NCBI RefSeq assembly: GCF_005145045.1 | Contig: NZ_CP039692.1 | Location: 372,001-436,000, forward strand | Direction of reading: 5' to 3' | DNA from: Agrobacterium larrymoorei | Lineage (GTDB): Bacteria; Pseudomonadota; Alphaproteobacteria; Rhizobiales; Rhizobiaceae | Length of the DNA: 64,000 bases | In this document: positions 7,005-15,567 of the stretch, one piece after another | Numbering within the stretch: the stretch's first letter is position 1 | How the letters are laid out: every line of letters starts with the position of its first letter | Translations under genes and position numbers: made by a program | The notes under the pieces: generated by a model | What the model saw: only the letters and a program-made list of their open reading frames with translations | Told to the model about the DNA's origin: nothing | The model's database searches: none

Positions 7005-8897
7005 TCAGGCTTTCGGAAACCCATCCGGTCTCAGATGGCGTCGGAGCGCGGCAATGCGGAAAATCGCGTTCGGCGCTCCATATCCACGATAGCCGCGCCG
7101 CTCCACGATTTCGAAAAAGAAGCCTTCGCCGTGGGTGGAGGAATAAAGCTGGAAATACTCGCCGCCCTCATCGCGATCATAAAGGATGTTCTCGCGCTTG
7201 AGGCGTTCCGTCAGTTCAGGGTCAAGACCGAAACGGGATTCCACATCGTCATAATAATTCGACGAAATCTGAAGCGGCTGGAATCCATTCTTTCTGAGAG
7301 CCTCTGCCGTCGCGAAGATATCATCGCTGTGAAACGCGATATGCTGGATGCCGGAACCGAAATGCTCGGCCATGAAGTGACCAGCCAGGGTGCGGCGGTT
7401 TTCAGCGCCGTTCAAGGTGATGCGCATGGAGCCCGCAGCATTTTCAACCACCTGACTACGCACCACGCCACCCGGATCTATGATGTCCGTCATCGGCGTC
7501 TTATGCATCTGGAAAATCGAGGTGTAGAAAAGCAGCCATGTCAGCAGCTCGTCATAGGAAACCGTCTGAGCAACGTGGTCGAACGCCCGCAATCCGGCGT
7601 CGACAAACTTTAAGTCATCGTCCGCTACCGGAAGGAAATCGATCTCGCTGAAACGGCCAAGTTCGCTTTTGTCATCGATGAGATAGACCAATCCGCCACC
7701 GACACCGCGAATGGCTGGTATTTGCACCTCGCCCTCACCCACCGGTTCGCTGAAAACTTCCGCATTCAGCGAAGTTGCGCGTGCCAGCGCTTCCTGCGCA
7801 TCGTCTACGATCAGCGCCATGGCATATGCAAACGTGCCATGCACGGCAAAAGCAGCGCTGGCGAAGCCTTCCTCCTGTCTGTTGAGGATCAGGCGAATAT
7901 CCCCCTGCTGGAACAGATCGACATTCTTGGAGCGATGCCGGGCAACTTTCCTGAAACCCAGCATCTTTAGCGTGGTTTCAAGTTCGGCGGCATCCTCTTC
8001 CGCCGTGGTGAATTCGATGAAGCCGACGCCCTTTATTTCGGCCCGGTCAGGCATCGTCGGTATGGCCAGTCCCTGCGCATTCGGGCTTCTGCGAACCTGA
8101 TCTCCCAGATAAATCAGCGAGCGATGACCATCCGCCGCAATCGCCCGTGCGGAGCCTCCGCGGAACTGATCGTTGAAGATTTCGAGCGAGAAATAGCCAT
8201 TATAGCCGGTTTCGGCGATTGCCGTTGCGAAGGCCGTCACCGGGAGATCGCCCTCACCCGGCATGTTGCGGAAATGGCGGCTCCAATACAGAAGGTCCAT
8301 GTCGATCAGCGGCGCGTCAGCCAGCTGCACGAAGAAAATCTTGTCTTTTGGAATGGATCGGATGGAATTGATGTCGATCTTGCGCGAAAGCGTATGGAAA
8401 CTGTCCAGAATGAGCCCGACATTCTCATGATCCGCTCGGCGCACGATCTCCCACGCGTCGCGGTGGTCATTGATATGCCGCCCCCATGCGAGCGCCTCGT
8501 AGCCGATCTTCAGTCCGCGCTTTGCCGCTCGCTCCCCAAGTTCGCGAAAGTCTGCGGCGGCGCGATCTATGCCGCCAAGTGAAATGGGAGAGACATTAGA
8601 GCAGACCAGAACAAGGTCTGTTCCCAGCTGCTGCATGACATCGAACTTCCGCTCCGCGCGGTCGAATGTGCGGCTGCGATGCGGCTCCGGCATGCCTTCG
8701 AAATCCCTGAAGGGCTGAAACAGCGTGATTTCTAGCCCCTGATCCCGAACCATCCGCCCGACTTCGGCAGGTGAGCGATCATAGATCAGAAAGTCGTTTT
8801 CGAAGATTTCAATGCCATCGAACCCTGCCGCAGCAATGGCTTCCAGCTTCTGCTCGAACTCTCCGCTGATCGAGACAGTCGCAATGGATGTTTTCAT
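7005..8897 (-). CDS. quiC: 3-dehydroshikimate dehydratase (sugar-phosphate isomerase/epimerase plus HPPD-like domain)
   Basis: A 630-residue two-domain protein. Residues 1 to about 290 form a xylose-isomerase-like TIM barrel (GFDGIEIFENDF, LILDSFHTL, GYFSLEIFNDQFRG); residues from about 295 form a duplicated vicinal-oxygen-chelate domain like 4-hydroxyphenylpyruvate dioxygenase (GIQHIAFHSDDIFATAEALRKNGF, EGFFFEIVERRGYRGYGAPN). This fusion is characteristic of QuiC-type dehydratases converting 3-dehydroshikimate to protocatechuate in quinate/shikimate catabolism. The HPPD-like part is usually not a working dioxygenase. Its product joins the ferulate route at protocatechuate, which may explain the adjacency. 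The ring-cleavage genes are not in the window. Confidence 0.87.
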   Translation of the reverse strand: MKTSIATVSISGEFEQKLEAIAAAGFDGIEIFENDFLIYDRSPAEVGRMVRDQGLEITLFQPFRDFEGMPEPHRSRTFDRAERKFDVMQQLGTDLVLVCSNVSPISLGGIDRAAADFRELGERAAKRGLKIGYEALAWGRHINDHRDAWEIVRRADHENVGLILDSFHTLSRKIDINSIRSIPKDKIFFVQLADAPLIDMDLLYWSRHFRNMPGEGDLPVTAFATAIAETGYNGYFSLEIFNDQFRGGSARAIAADGHRSLIYLGDQVRRSPNAQGLAIPTMPDRAEIKGVGFIEFTTAEEDAAELETTLKMLGFRKVARHRSKNVDLFQQGDIRLILNRQEEGFASAAFAVHGTFAYAMALIVDDAQEALARATSLNAEVFSEPVGEGEVQIPAIRGVGGGLVYLIDDKSELGRFSEIDFLPVADDDLKFVDAGLRAFDHVAQTVSYDELLTWLLFYTSIFQMHKTPMTDIIDPGGVVRSQVVENAAGSMRITLNGAENRRTLAGHFMAEHFGSGIQHIAFHSDDIFATAEALRKNGFQPLQISSNYYDDVESRFGLDPELTERLKRENILYDRDEGGEYFQLYSSTHGEGFFFEIVERRGYRGYGAPNAIFRIAALRRHLRPDGFPKA

Positions 8898-8996
8898 GAT
8901 CGATATTTCTCCACCCAGATCATTCGAACGATTTGAGCAAAGCCTACCCCATAGCGAGGCATATATCGCGTATCATTTTCATCGCCATCCGTAACA

Positions 8997-9932
8997 TCAT
9001 GTTACGGGTGTTCTACTCTTCCTTTGGGAGCTTTGCCGCGCGGTGCTGACATCCGCCATTTCCGTTCTCAACGCCTTGATGAAATCCTCGGCGTAAACCG
9101 AAAGCGGCAAATCCTTGCGATAGGCTATGTAGGTCTGAAACTCCGTGTCGGCATCGATCTCGATGCTCGTCAGCCCTTTGACGGCACCGTGTGCGACAGT
9201 GAATTCGTCTATCATGGCAATACCCAAACCTGCTGCAACAAGGCTGCATACCGTAGTGCCGAAGCGGGCTTTGACATTGGTGGCGTAATCAATCCCCGCA
9301 CGCTCGAACATCGCCGCCATGATCGCGCCATAGGGGTCTTTGGGGTTGATGCCGATGAGGGGGTGCTCGGACATTTCCTTCGGCGTAATCTTCTGCCGAT
9401 CCGCCAGCGGGCTCGTCTCCGGCACGATGCAAAGCAGGCGTCCGCTGGCCAGCAGTTCGAACTCCACCAAGGGGTGGTCGAAGCGAGAGGAAATTGCGAC
9501 GAGTTCGCCTTTTCCCAGCAGCAGATAATCGATTGCCTCTTCGATCTTCACGATATTCACATCCAGGCCGAGATCGGGGTAACGTCGCCGCACTTCGGCA
9601 ATGGCCCTTGGCATCATGACATTGGCGATGCTTGGCACGGAGGCAGCACAGAGTTCCTGCGCCTTGCCCCGGCCAAGATCGGCCACGGCGGATTGGAGGT
9701 CATCGATCTTGCGGTGAACGGTGTCCAGAAGGTCGAAGATGTTGCGGGCTTGCGATGTTGGAACGTAACGACCGGATCTGCGGTCGAACAGGCGCACGCC
9801 AAGCGAATCTTCGGAATATTTCATCAGGCGGCTGATGCCGGGGGCGGAGACGTTGAGAAGGCGCGCTGCACCGACAATGCTGCCGGTGACCATTATAGCC
9901 CGAATGACCTCGATCTGACGCAGTGTAAGCAT
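8997..9932 (-). CDS. LysR family transcriptional regulator
   Basis: A 311-residue LysR-type regulator. MLTLRQIEVIRAIMVTGSIVGAARLLNVSAPGISRLMKYSEDSLGVRLFDRR is the N-terminal winged helix-turn-helix; the rest is the two-lobed periplasmic-binding-like effector domain. It lies upstream of quiC in the same direction with a 99-bp gap, so it could control quiC in response to quinate or shikimate intermediates. Unlike most LysR genes it is not divergent from its neighbour, so its target is uncertain. The gene behind it (kinase, 10019) is also leftward, leaving an 86-bp gap for its promoter. Confidence 0.88.
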   Translation of the reverse strand: MLTLRQIEVIRAIMVTGSIVGAARLLNVSAPGISRLMKYSEDSLGVRLFDRRSGRYVPTSQARNIFDLLDTVHRKIDDLQSAVADLGRGKAQELCAASVPSIANVMMPRAIAEVRRRYPDLGLDVNIVKIEEAIDYLLLGKGELVAISSRFDHPLVEFELLASGRLLCIVPETSPLADRQKITPKEMSEHPLIGINPKDPYGAIMAAMFERAGIDYATNVKARFGTTVCSLVAAGLGIAMIDEFTVAHGAVKGLTSIEIDADTEFQTYIAYRKDLPLSVYAEDFIKALRTEMADVSTARQSSQRKSRTPVT

Positions 9933-10018
9933 GAATGGGAACCCGCCTTTCCCTGAGAAACAACGGCATCCTTGCTAACGCAACAGAAGAGAAAGCGGAA
10001 ACCGTTTTCGCGCTATGC

Positions 10019-10933
10019 CTATTGCCGGGCTGCGAAAGCCAGCCCCAGAACGGCTGCTCCCACGAGCCCGGGCTCAATCTCACATTCAGCCTTCACCACC
10101 AGAGGCCGCTGAAACTTGCGCAGAATGCGGTTTCTGACGGCTTGGTCCAGTGCTGCAAGCAGTGGTGTCGAGTTGGAAAGCCCACCTCCCACCGGAACGA
10201 TGGTGGCGCCCGTCATGTTGATGACGAGGGCCAGAGGGCCTGAAAGAATATCGACATAGATGTCGATTGTTCTGGCAGCGGCCTCATCGCCCGCCTGCCA
10301 AGCATCGAGAATTTCCTCGGCTTTCATCTCGGTACGTGCAAGATGCCGATGCAGCTTCTCCATGCCTCGGGCGCTGCCGATAGCATCGACGCAACCTTCC
10401 AATCCACAGCCGCAGGCGAAGCGAGGTAGTTCCACGGGTGGATTGCCAGCGCGCGTGGCTGCCACGGGCCCATGCCCCCATTCACCGGCAAAGCCGCCTT
10501 CGCTGTTGATCAATTTGCCATCTATGACGAGGCCACCACCGACGCCCGTGCCGAGGATTGCGCCGAAGACGACGCGATGTCCACGGCCCGCTCCTGCACC
10601 ATATTCGGCAAGCGCACAGCAATCCGCATCATTGGCAATGAGAACGGAAAACCCGAGTGCGGCTTCGAGATCGGCCTTCAGCAGCCGTCCATGGGCACAG
10701 GGAATATTGGCAATCACCGCCCGTTCCGTGTCGGGATCGATGATGCCCGCGATGGAGAGCGCAACGCAATCCGGCGTCTCGCCAATCTCTTCGATAACGG
10801 ATTTGAGCACGCCGACGAAGGCTTCGAAATCATGGATCGGGGTCTGCCGCCGGGCAACAGGCCGCACATCATCGACCGACCACGCGCCAGCGCCCTTGAT
10901 GGCGGTTCCGCCGATGTCGAAACAGACGATCAC
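10019..10933 (-). CDS. ROK family kinase, probable N-acetylglucosamine kinase
   Basis: A 304-residue sugar kinase of the ROK family. FDIGGTAIKGAG at the N-terminus is the phosphate loop, GAILGTGVGGGLVIDG the second ATP motif, and EWGHGPV plus the zinc-binding FACGCGLEGCVDAIGSARG the ROK signature with the usual His and three Cys. The start is taken as GTG at 10933, overlapping the nagA stop by GTGA; the frame stays open upstream but inside nagA. In a nag operon it would phosphorylate N-acetylglucosamine (or a related N-acetyl sugar) at O6, feeding NagA. Last gene of the leftward GntR-SIS-nagA-kinase operon. Confidence 0.87.
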   Translation of the reverse strand: MIVCFDIGGTAIKGAGAWSVDDVRPVARRQTPIHDFEAFVGVLKSVIEEIGETPDCVALSIAGIIDPDTERAVIANIPCAHGRLLKADLEAALGFSVLIANDADCCALAEYGAGAGRGHRVVFGAILGTGVGGGLVIDGKLINSEGGFAGEWGHGPVAATRAGNPPVELPRFACGCGLEGCVDAIGSARGMEKLHRHLARTEMKAEEILDAWQAGDEAAARTIDIYVDILSGPLALVINMTGATIVPVGGGLSNSTPLLAALDQAVRNRILRKFQRPLVVKAECEIEPGLVGAAVLGLAFAARQ

Positions 10934-12111
10934 GCCCGTACCCCCTGCCGCACATCCGCTCCGAACACACATTTGCCCGCGATGAAGGTTGCGGCAAGGG
11001 AAAGATCGTCCCTCAACAGCAGGAAATCCGCATCCAGCCCGGCGGCGAGCGTGCCCTTCGTTGCACATCCAATGGCTTCGGCGGGGTAGAGCGAGGCCAT
11101 ATTCAATGCCTCTTCCAATGGCAGGCCCAGATGCTCATGCACAAAGCGAACACAGGACAGCATGTCGATATCCGCACCTGCCAGAGTGCCATCGGCGAGC
11201 GTCAGGCGACCGCCCTTGCGAAAGACTTCGCGGTCATTGAGGAGGAAACTCTGCTGATCCGTTCCGATGGTGGACATGGCATCGGTGACAAGAAAAATCC
11301 GGCCCGGCCCACGTTTTGCCGTGAGCGCTACCTGCATCACGGTCGGATCGACATGGAAACCATCGGCAATCAGGCCACAGGAAAGCCGTCCATTCGCCAG
11401 CGCCACGCCGACGAGGCCGGGCTCCCGATTGGCCATCTGGCTCATGGCGTTGAAAAGATGCGTCACCATCGAAGCGCCAGCAGAGATGTAAGGGAGAATA
11501 TCCTGCCCCTTGGCATCCGTGTGCCCTAGGCTCACCACATATCCCGCCTCCACCAGCCGCGTCACGTCTCCCGGTGAAACGCTCTCGGGCGCAAGCGTCA
11601 TCAGCGCCTCACCGAAACTGCCTGCAGCCTCGAGCAAATAAGCGAGGTCGGCGCTTTCAAGCGGGCGAATGAGCGATGGATCATGCGTGCCTTTGCGCGC
11701 GACGGAAAGATGTGGCCCTTCCAGATGCAGGCCCAGATAACCGGGGACGCGCGCGGCACAAGCTTCGGCACCGGCGGCAATGGCCTTGATGCGCACATCA
11801 TGCGTATCGGTAATCAGTGTTGGCAGCAGAGCCGTGGTGCCAAACGCGGCATGGGCGGCGCAGATGGTTCTGATGCCCTCGATATCCGGCTGGTTGTTCA
11901 GCAACACGCCGCCGCCGCCATTGACCTGAAGATCGATGAAGCCCGGAACGATCATGCATCCGCCGACATCGCGGCGCTCAATCGCATCCGGCACATCGGC
12001 CTGCTCCACAATAGCCTTGATCCGCCCGCCTTCGATGACGAGCGCGCGATTGTCCAGAAAAGCCGTGCCGTCAAAAATGCGTCCGCCGGTGAGTGCGTAA
12101 GAACCAGTCAT
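10930..12111 (-). CDS. nagA: N-acetylglucosamine-6-phosphate deacetylase
   Basis: A 393-residue amidohydrolase that removes acetate from N-acetylglucosamine-6-phosphate. IVPGFIDLQVNGGGG, the metal motif LGLHLEGPHLS with its Glu, VSLGHTDA, THLFNAMSQMANREPG (metal His and substrate loop) and LVTDAMSTIG with the catalytic Asp are all present. Length agrees with NagA. The ATG overlaps the upstream SIS gene stop (ATGA) and its own stop overlaps the kinase start, so the three are tightly coupled. The product, glucosamine-6-phosphate, is the substrate of the SIS-domain deaminase encoded upstream. Confidence 0.93.
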   Translation of the reverse strand: MTGSYALTGGRIFDGTAFLDNRALVIEGGRIKAIVEQADVPDAIERRDVGGCMIVPGFIDLQVNGGGGVLLNNQPDIEGIRTICAAHAAFGTTALLPTLITDTHDVRIKAIAAGAEACAARVPGYLGLHLEGPHLSVARKGTHDPSLIRPLESADLAYLLEAAGSFGEALMTLAPESVSPGDVTRLVEAGYVVSLGHTDAKGQDILPYISAGASMVTHLFNAMSQMANREPGLVGVALANGRLSCGLIADGFHVDPTVMQVALTAKRGPGRIFLVTDAMSTIGTDQQSFLLNDREVFRKGGRLTLADGTLAGADIDMLSCVRFVHEHLGLPLEEALNMASLYPAEAIGCATKGTLAAGLDADFLLLRDDLSLAATFIAGKCVFGADVRQGVRA

Positions 12112-13130
12112 CGTGTTTCAGTAACTTTCTTCAGTGCGGCAGGCTTGTCGGGATCGAAACCACGGGCGCGCGATAAAGCTTCGACCATGCCGTAATAGGG
12201 CACGATCAGCGCCAGCGCATCGGTAAGCGGGTGACCTGTATTCACAAATGGCAATTGAGTGGGGCCGTTGCCCTTATCGGAAGTCAGATAGACATTGGCA
12301 TTTTTGGAAACGAGCCCGGAGGCCGTTTCCGCGATGGATACCTCTGCAAGATCACGGGCCGCAAAGGCAATGACCGGGAAATGCGGCGAGACCAGAGAGA
12401 CCGGCCCATGCAGAACTTCGGCGGAGGAATAGGATTCGGCGTGAAGCTCGCAGGTTTCCTTGCACTTCAAGGCTGCTTCCGTTGCAATAGCCAGACTTGG
12501 ACCTCTGCCCAGCATATAAAGAGATTCGGCATTTTTGAGCGGCTCGATGAGCGCGCTCCAATCCAGCGCCAGTGCTTTTTCGAGGTTTTCAGGCAGATCC
12601 GCGACTGCCTTCTTCAGTTCCGCCTTGCCGCTCCACTCCGCAAGGATAGCCAGACCGGCGACGATGGAATTGACGTAGGATTTTGTGGCCGCAACTGCAA
12701 TTTCAGGCCCGGCCTGAATGTTCACGGCAATGGAGGCAATATCCGACAGCGGTGAGGGCGTGGTGTTGACCAGTGACACCGAAAGAGCCCCTCCGGCCTT
12801 CGCGCCCTCCATCATTGCCACGATATCCGGGCTCGCACCGGATTGCGAAACGGCGAAAGCTGCGGCCCGCTCCAGACGCAACGGAGCCTTGTAGATCGAT
12901 GCCAGCGATGGGCCGAGGGATGCGACCGGGAGGCCAAGTTCAAGTTCGATTGCGTATTTCAGGAAGTGTGCCGCATGGTCGGAAGAGCCTCGGGCAATCG
13001 TGACGACAACGGCGGGATCGCGCTTTGCAAGGGCTGCCCCCGCCTCCGCGATATCGCTCCTGCCCCCCTCCAGAAGACGCGCGGCGGCCTGAGGGATTTC
13101 ATCGATTTCGCGCCGCATCATCGTCGTCAT
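12108..13130 (-). CDS. SIS-domain glucosamine-6-phosphate deaminase (NagB-II type)
   Basis: A 340-residue protein with two sugar-isomerase (SIS) domains and no glutaminase domain. ARGSSDHAAHFLKYAIE and SQSGASPDIVAMMEGAK belong to the first SIS domain, LGRGPSLAIATEAALKCKETCELHAES and the GPVSLV stretch to the second; this matches the isomerase half of GlmS. Such stand-alone proteins act as deaminases converting glucosamine-6-phosphate to fructose-6-phosphate. ATG at 13130 is preferred because AAGAGG precedes it; a TTG at 13157 overlapping the GntR stop is possible and would add nine residues. Its place before nagA completes a standard GlcNAc route. Confidence 0.87.
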   Translation of the reverse strand: MTTMMRREIDEIPQAAARLLEGGRSDIAEAGAALAKRDPAVVVTIARGSSDHAAHFLKYAIELELGLPVASLGPSLASIYKAPLRLERAAAFAVSQSGASPDIVAMMEGAKAGGALSVSLVNTTPSPLSDIASIAVNIQAGPEIAVAATKSYVNSIVAGLAILAEWSGKAELKKAVADLPENLEKALALDWSALIEPLKNAESLYMLGRGPSLAIATEAALKCKETCELHAESYSSAEVLHGPVSLVSPHFPVIAFAARDLAEVSIAETASGLVSKNANVYLTSDKGNGPTQLPFVNTGHPLTDALALIVPYYGMVEALSRARGFDPDKPAALKKVTETR

Positions 13131-13153
13131 TGAACGTGCCTCTTCATCTTTGA

Positions 13154-13903
13154 TCAAGCGCCAATCGTCAGCTCTGCCACGAGATCGTAGGCATCGCTGC
13201 GGTAAAGCGCGCGGGAAACTTCCATGACACGACCCGTGTCGAGATAGGCGATGCGCTGCACGGAAAGCGCCGCAGACTTCGCCGCCACCTCCAGCAACTC
13301 GCTTTCCTCATCACTCAGCAGCACCGCCGAAATGCGCTGATTGGCGCGGACCGGGCGGATGCCGCGTTCGCCGAGATTGAGATAGAGCGAGCCTTCGACC
13401 TTTTCTGGCTCCGGCAGAATATCGTCCGGCAGGCTGGTTCTTTCCAGCGCAATCGGCATGCCATCCGCAGTGCGCAGACGCGCGATCCGCGCCACGCGCG
13501 CGCCACCCGCCAAACCAAGCGCCATGGTCTCTTCGGGCGTCGGGAAATTCAGCCCGCGCTCAAGCCAGCGGGAACCGGCAACCATGCCCCTGCGGCGCAT
13601 GTCTTCGGTAAAGGATGTCAGCCGCGTCAGCGGCTGCTGCATCTTCGGCACCGGCTTCGTTACGAACGTGCCGGAGCCGCGCCTGCGCACCAGAAGCCCC
13701 TGCTCCACCAGATCATCGATAGCCTTGCGCACCGTCACGCGGCTGATGGCTGCGGCATCGGCAATGTCACGTTCCGCGGGCAAGGCGTCACCATGCTTCA
13801 GGCGTCCGGTCGATACCGCGTCCTCGATGAGCCGCCGCAGCTTTTGATAAAGCGGGCCGCCGTGCAATGCCTGCAATTCCCCCCACGGCAACACACCGCT
13901 CAT
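13154..13903 (-). CDS. GntR/HutC family transcriptional regulator (UTRA domain)
   Basis: A 249-residue regulator. The N-terminal winged helix-turn-helix reads LKHGDALPAERDIADAAAISRVTVRKAIDDLVEQGLLVRRRGSGTFV, followed by a UTRA ligand domain (ARIARLRTADGMPIALERTSLP, YRSDAYDLVAEL at the end), the class containing NagR/DasR-type amino-sugar sensors. The start MSGVLPWG at 13903 is chosen; the frame is open to 14002 but that part is low quality. First gene of the leftward nag operon, so probably autoregulated and responsive to GlcN-6-P or GlcNAc-6-P. Candidate sites are ATACCAA repeats just upstream. Confidence 0.88.
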   Translation of the reverse strand: MSGVLPWGELQALHGGPLYQKLRRLIEDAVSTGRLKHGDALPAERDIADAAAISRVTVRKAIDDLVEQGLLVRRRGSGTFVTKPVPKMQQPLTRLTSFTEDMRRRGMVAGSRWLERGLNFPTPEETMALGLAGGARVARIARLRTADGMPIALERTSLPDDILPEPEKVEGSLYLNLGERGIRPVRANQRISAVLLSDEESELLEVAAKSAALSVQRIAYLDTGRVMEVSRALYRSDAYDLVAELTIGA

Positions 13904-14375
13904 CGCGCCACTCCAATCTGCGCTGCTGAAAAGTCTTCCACCGCCAAAGATAAGGTCATTCGGTGAGAACTCATACCAAAACAGATACCAATGCAAGACC
14001 ATATTGGCAATATCATTTCAACCTCCATTCAAAATGAAAATAAAACCCATTAAAATCAAAGGGGAAACTGCGCTTACATCGGTATTTCCAAAAATTCGCA
14101 ATCATCTGTAGACAGAAGGTCTTTTTTTGGTATTAGATATTAACAAATAACGACCGGCACCGGACAACCGAACAGGCTGGCGAGGGGAAATACCCAAGAC
14201 TTCAAAATCTGACATGCATCGACTCGAAGCTGAAGAGCAAGAGCCGCTGAAGCTATTCGACTTCGTATGAAAATGATTTTCATACACACAGGCTGTTTCA
14301 GTTTTTTCGGTTGACCGAACCGATTATTTGCAACAGGCTACGAAAATAAATTACGAAAAGGGGAGCTGCAAAGCC
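13904..14375. promoter_or_regulatory. divergent nag / sugar-ABC control region
   Basis: This 472-bp non-coding stretch separates the leftward nag operon from the rightward Gfo/Idh-ABC operon. It is AT-rich compared with its flanks. Visible elements: ATACCAA at 13973-13979 and again at 13985-13991 (12-bp pitch), the mirror form TTGGTAT at 14127-14133, the palindrome ATATTG-G-CAATAT at 14001-14013, and a long palindrome at 14265-14285 listed separately. HutC-type regulators bind short sites containing TGGTAT/ATACCA-like halves, so the first set probably serves the GntR protein; this is inferred. No convincing gene is present. Confidence 0.55.
14265..14285. promoter_or_regulatory. perfect 21-bp palindrome upstream of the sugar-ABC operon
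   Basis: GTATGAAAAT and ATTTTCATAC are perfect reverse complements around a single central G, 91 bp before the Gfo/Idh start. The core GAAAATGATTTTC matches the GAAAATAATTT elements in the 21.8-kb divergent region, suggesting one regulator (best candidate the RpiR protein at 22336) serves both. It also resembles a 7-1-7 Fur-type box, which is a competing reading. Confidence 0.6.
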
Positions 14376-15554
14376 ATGAAAGTCGCCATAATCGGACTCG
14401 GATTCCGCCTTGGCTATCTCGGCCAGGTCTTCACGGAAATCGATCCTGATTTCGAGATCGTCGCGCATGTCGATCCTGATCCGGCAGGCTTGCAGCAGCT
14501 GGAAGCAGCAAACATCTCCGCAGGCCGCCGCCACGAAACGCCTCAGCACATGATCGAGAACGAGACCTTCGATCTGCTGATGATCGGCTCTCCCAACACC
14601 TTCCATCTTGACCATATTCGCACGGGCCTTGAGGCAGGGCTGACCGTCTTCACGGAAAAGCCGATCGTCACCACCATCGAGGAAAGCTACGAGCTTGCCC
14701 GCCTGCTGCACCAATATGGGCAGGATCGGCTGATGGTCGGCCTCGTGCTGCGCTATTCGCCGCTGTACCGCGATCTGCGGCTGGCGCAGGCGCAAGGCCT
14801 ATTGGGCGACATAGCTTCCATCGAGGCATCCGAGCACATTGCCCCCTATCACGGCGCGTTCTTCATGCGCGACTGGCGGCGATATGACCGGCTTGCTGGC
14901 GGTTTCATGCTGGAAAAATGCTGCCACGATCTCGATCTCTATAATGGCGTCATGGGTGCTCGTCCGCGCTATGTTTCGAGCTTCGGCGGTCGCCGCAGCT
15001 TCGTGCCGAAGAATGCGCCGCAAAATAGCGGCATCAACGATCTGGACGTTTACTTCCGCAAGCCGAGCGGCTGGATGGGGTCGGACAAGGTCTTCGATGG
15101 CGATGGGGATATCATCGATTTCCAGACCGCCATCGTGGAATATGAAAATGGCGCATCGCTGGCATTCCATACCAATCTCAACGTGCCGGATGAGTTCCGC
15201 CGCTTCTGCGTCGTCGGCGCAAAGGGCATGGCGGAAGGCGATTTCGTTCGCGGCTTTCTCGATGTCCACCGCGCGCATGACAGCGCCAAGCTGATAGGCA
15301 ACACTTATCAGGCGCCCTCCACCAGGTCCCACCATTACGGCGCGGATGAACAGATGGCTGCCGATGTCTTCGCCCATATGACAACGGGGGCAGATCTTCC
15401 CGTTTCCGCACTCGATGCAATCGAGGCCGGCATTCTGGCCATGGCGATGGATGAAGCGCGGGCAGGCCGCAAGGTGGTCGATCTGGCGCCCGTCTGGGCA
15501 AAATACGATGCGTGTCTCCACGGCACCGAAAACGCTCAAAAGCGTTCCGCCTAA
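14376..15554 (+). CDS. Gfo/Idh/MocA family oxidoreductase
   Basis: A 392-residue NAD(P)-dependent oxidoreductase. MKVAIIGLGFRLGYLG opens the Rossmann fold, TEKPIVTTIEESYEL carries the EKP motif typical of the family, and the GFMLEKCCHDLDLYNGVMG region holds the catalytic His-Asp in the second domain. The start at 14376 follows AAGGGGAG; an upstream in-frame start at 14328 lacks one. First gene of the rightward sugar importer operon, 13 bp before the first permease. The substrate is probably the imported amino sugar or a derivative (oxidation of a hydroxyl or anhydro-sugar processing); which one cannot be told. Confidence 0.88.
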   Translation: MKVAIIGLGFRLGYLGQVFTEIDPDFEIVAHVDPDPAGLQQLEAANISAGRRHETPQHMIENETFDLLMIGSPNTFHLDHIRTGLEAGLTVFTEKPIVTTIEESYELARLLHQYGQDRLMVGLVLRYSPLYRDLRLAQAQGLLGDIASIEASEHIAPYHGAFFMRDWRRYDRLAGGFMLEKCCHDLDLYNGVMGARPRYVSSFGGRRSFVPKNAPQNSGINDLDVYFRKPSGWMGSDKVFDGDGDIIDFQTAIVEYENGASLAFHTNLNVPDEFRRFCVVGAKGMAEGDFVRGFLDVHRAHDSAKLIGNTYQAPSTRSHHYGADEQMAADVFAHMTTGADLPVSALDAIEAGILAMAMDEARAGRKVVDLAPVWAKYDACLHGTENAQKRSA

Positions 15555-15567
15555 GGAGACGGGGACC

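Noticed and set aside
14102..14287. 61-residue leftward frame in the nag control region
   Set aside because: Its start lies inside the 21-bp palindrome and the composition is not coding-like.
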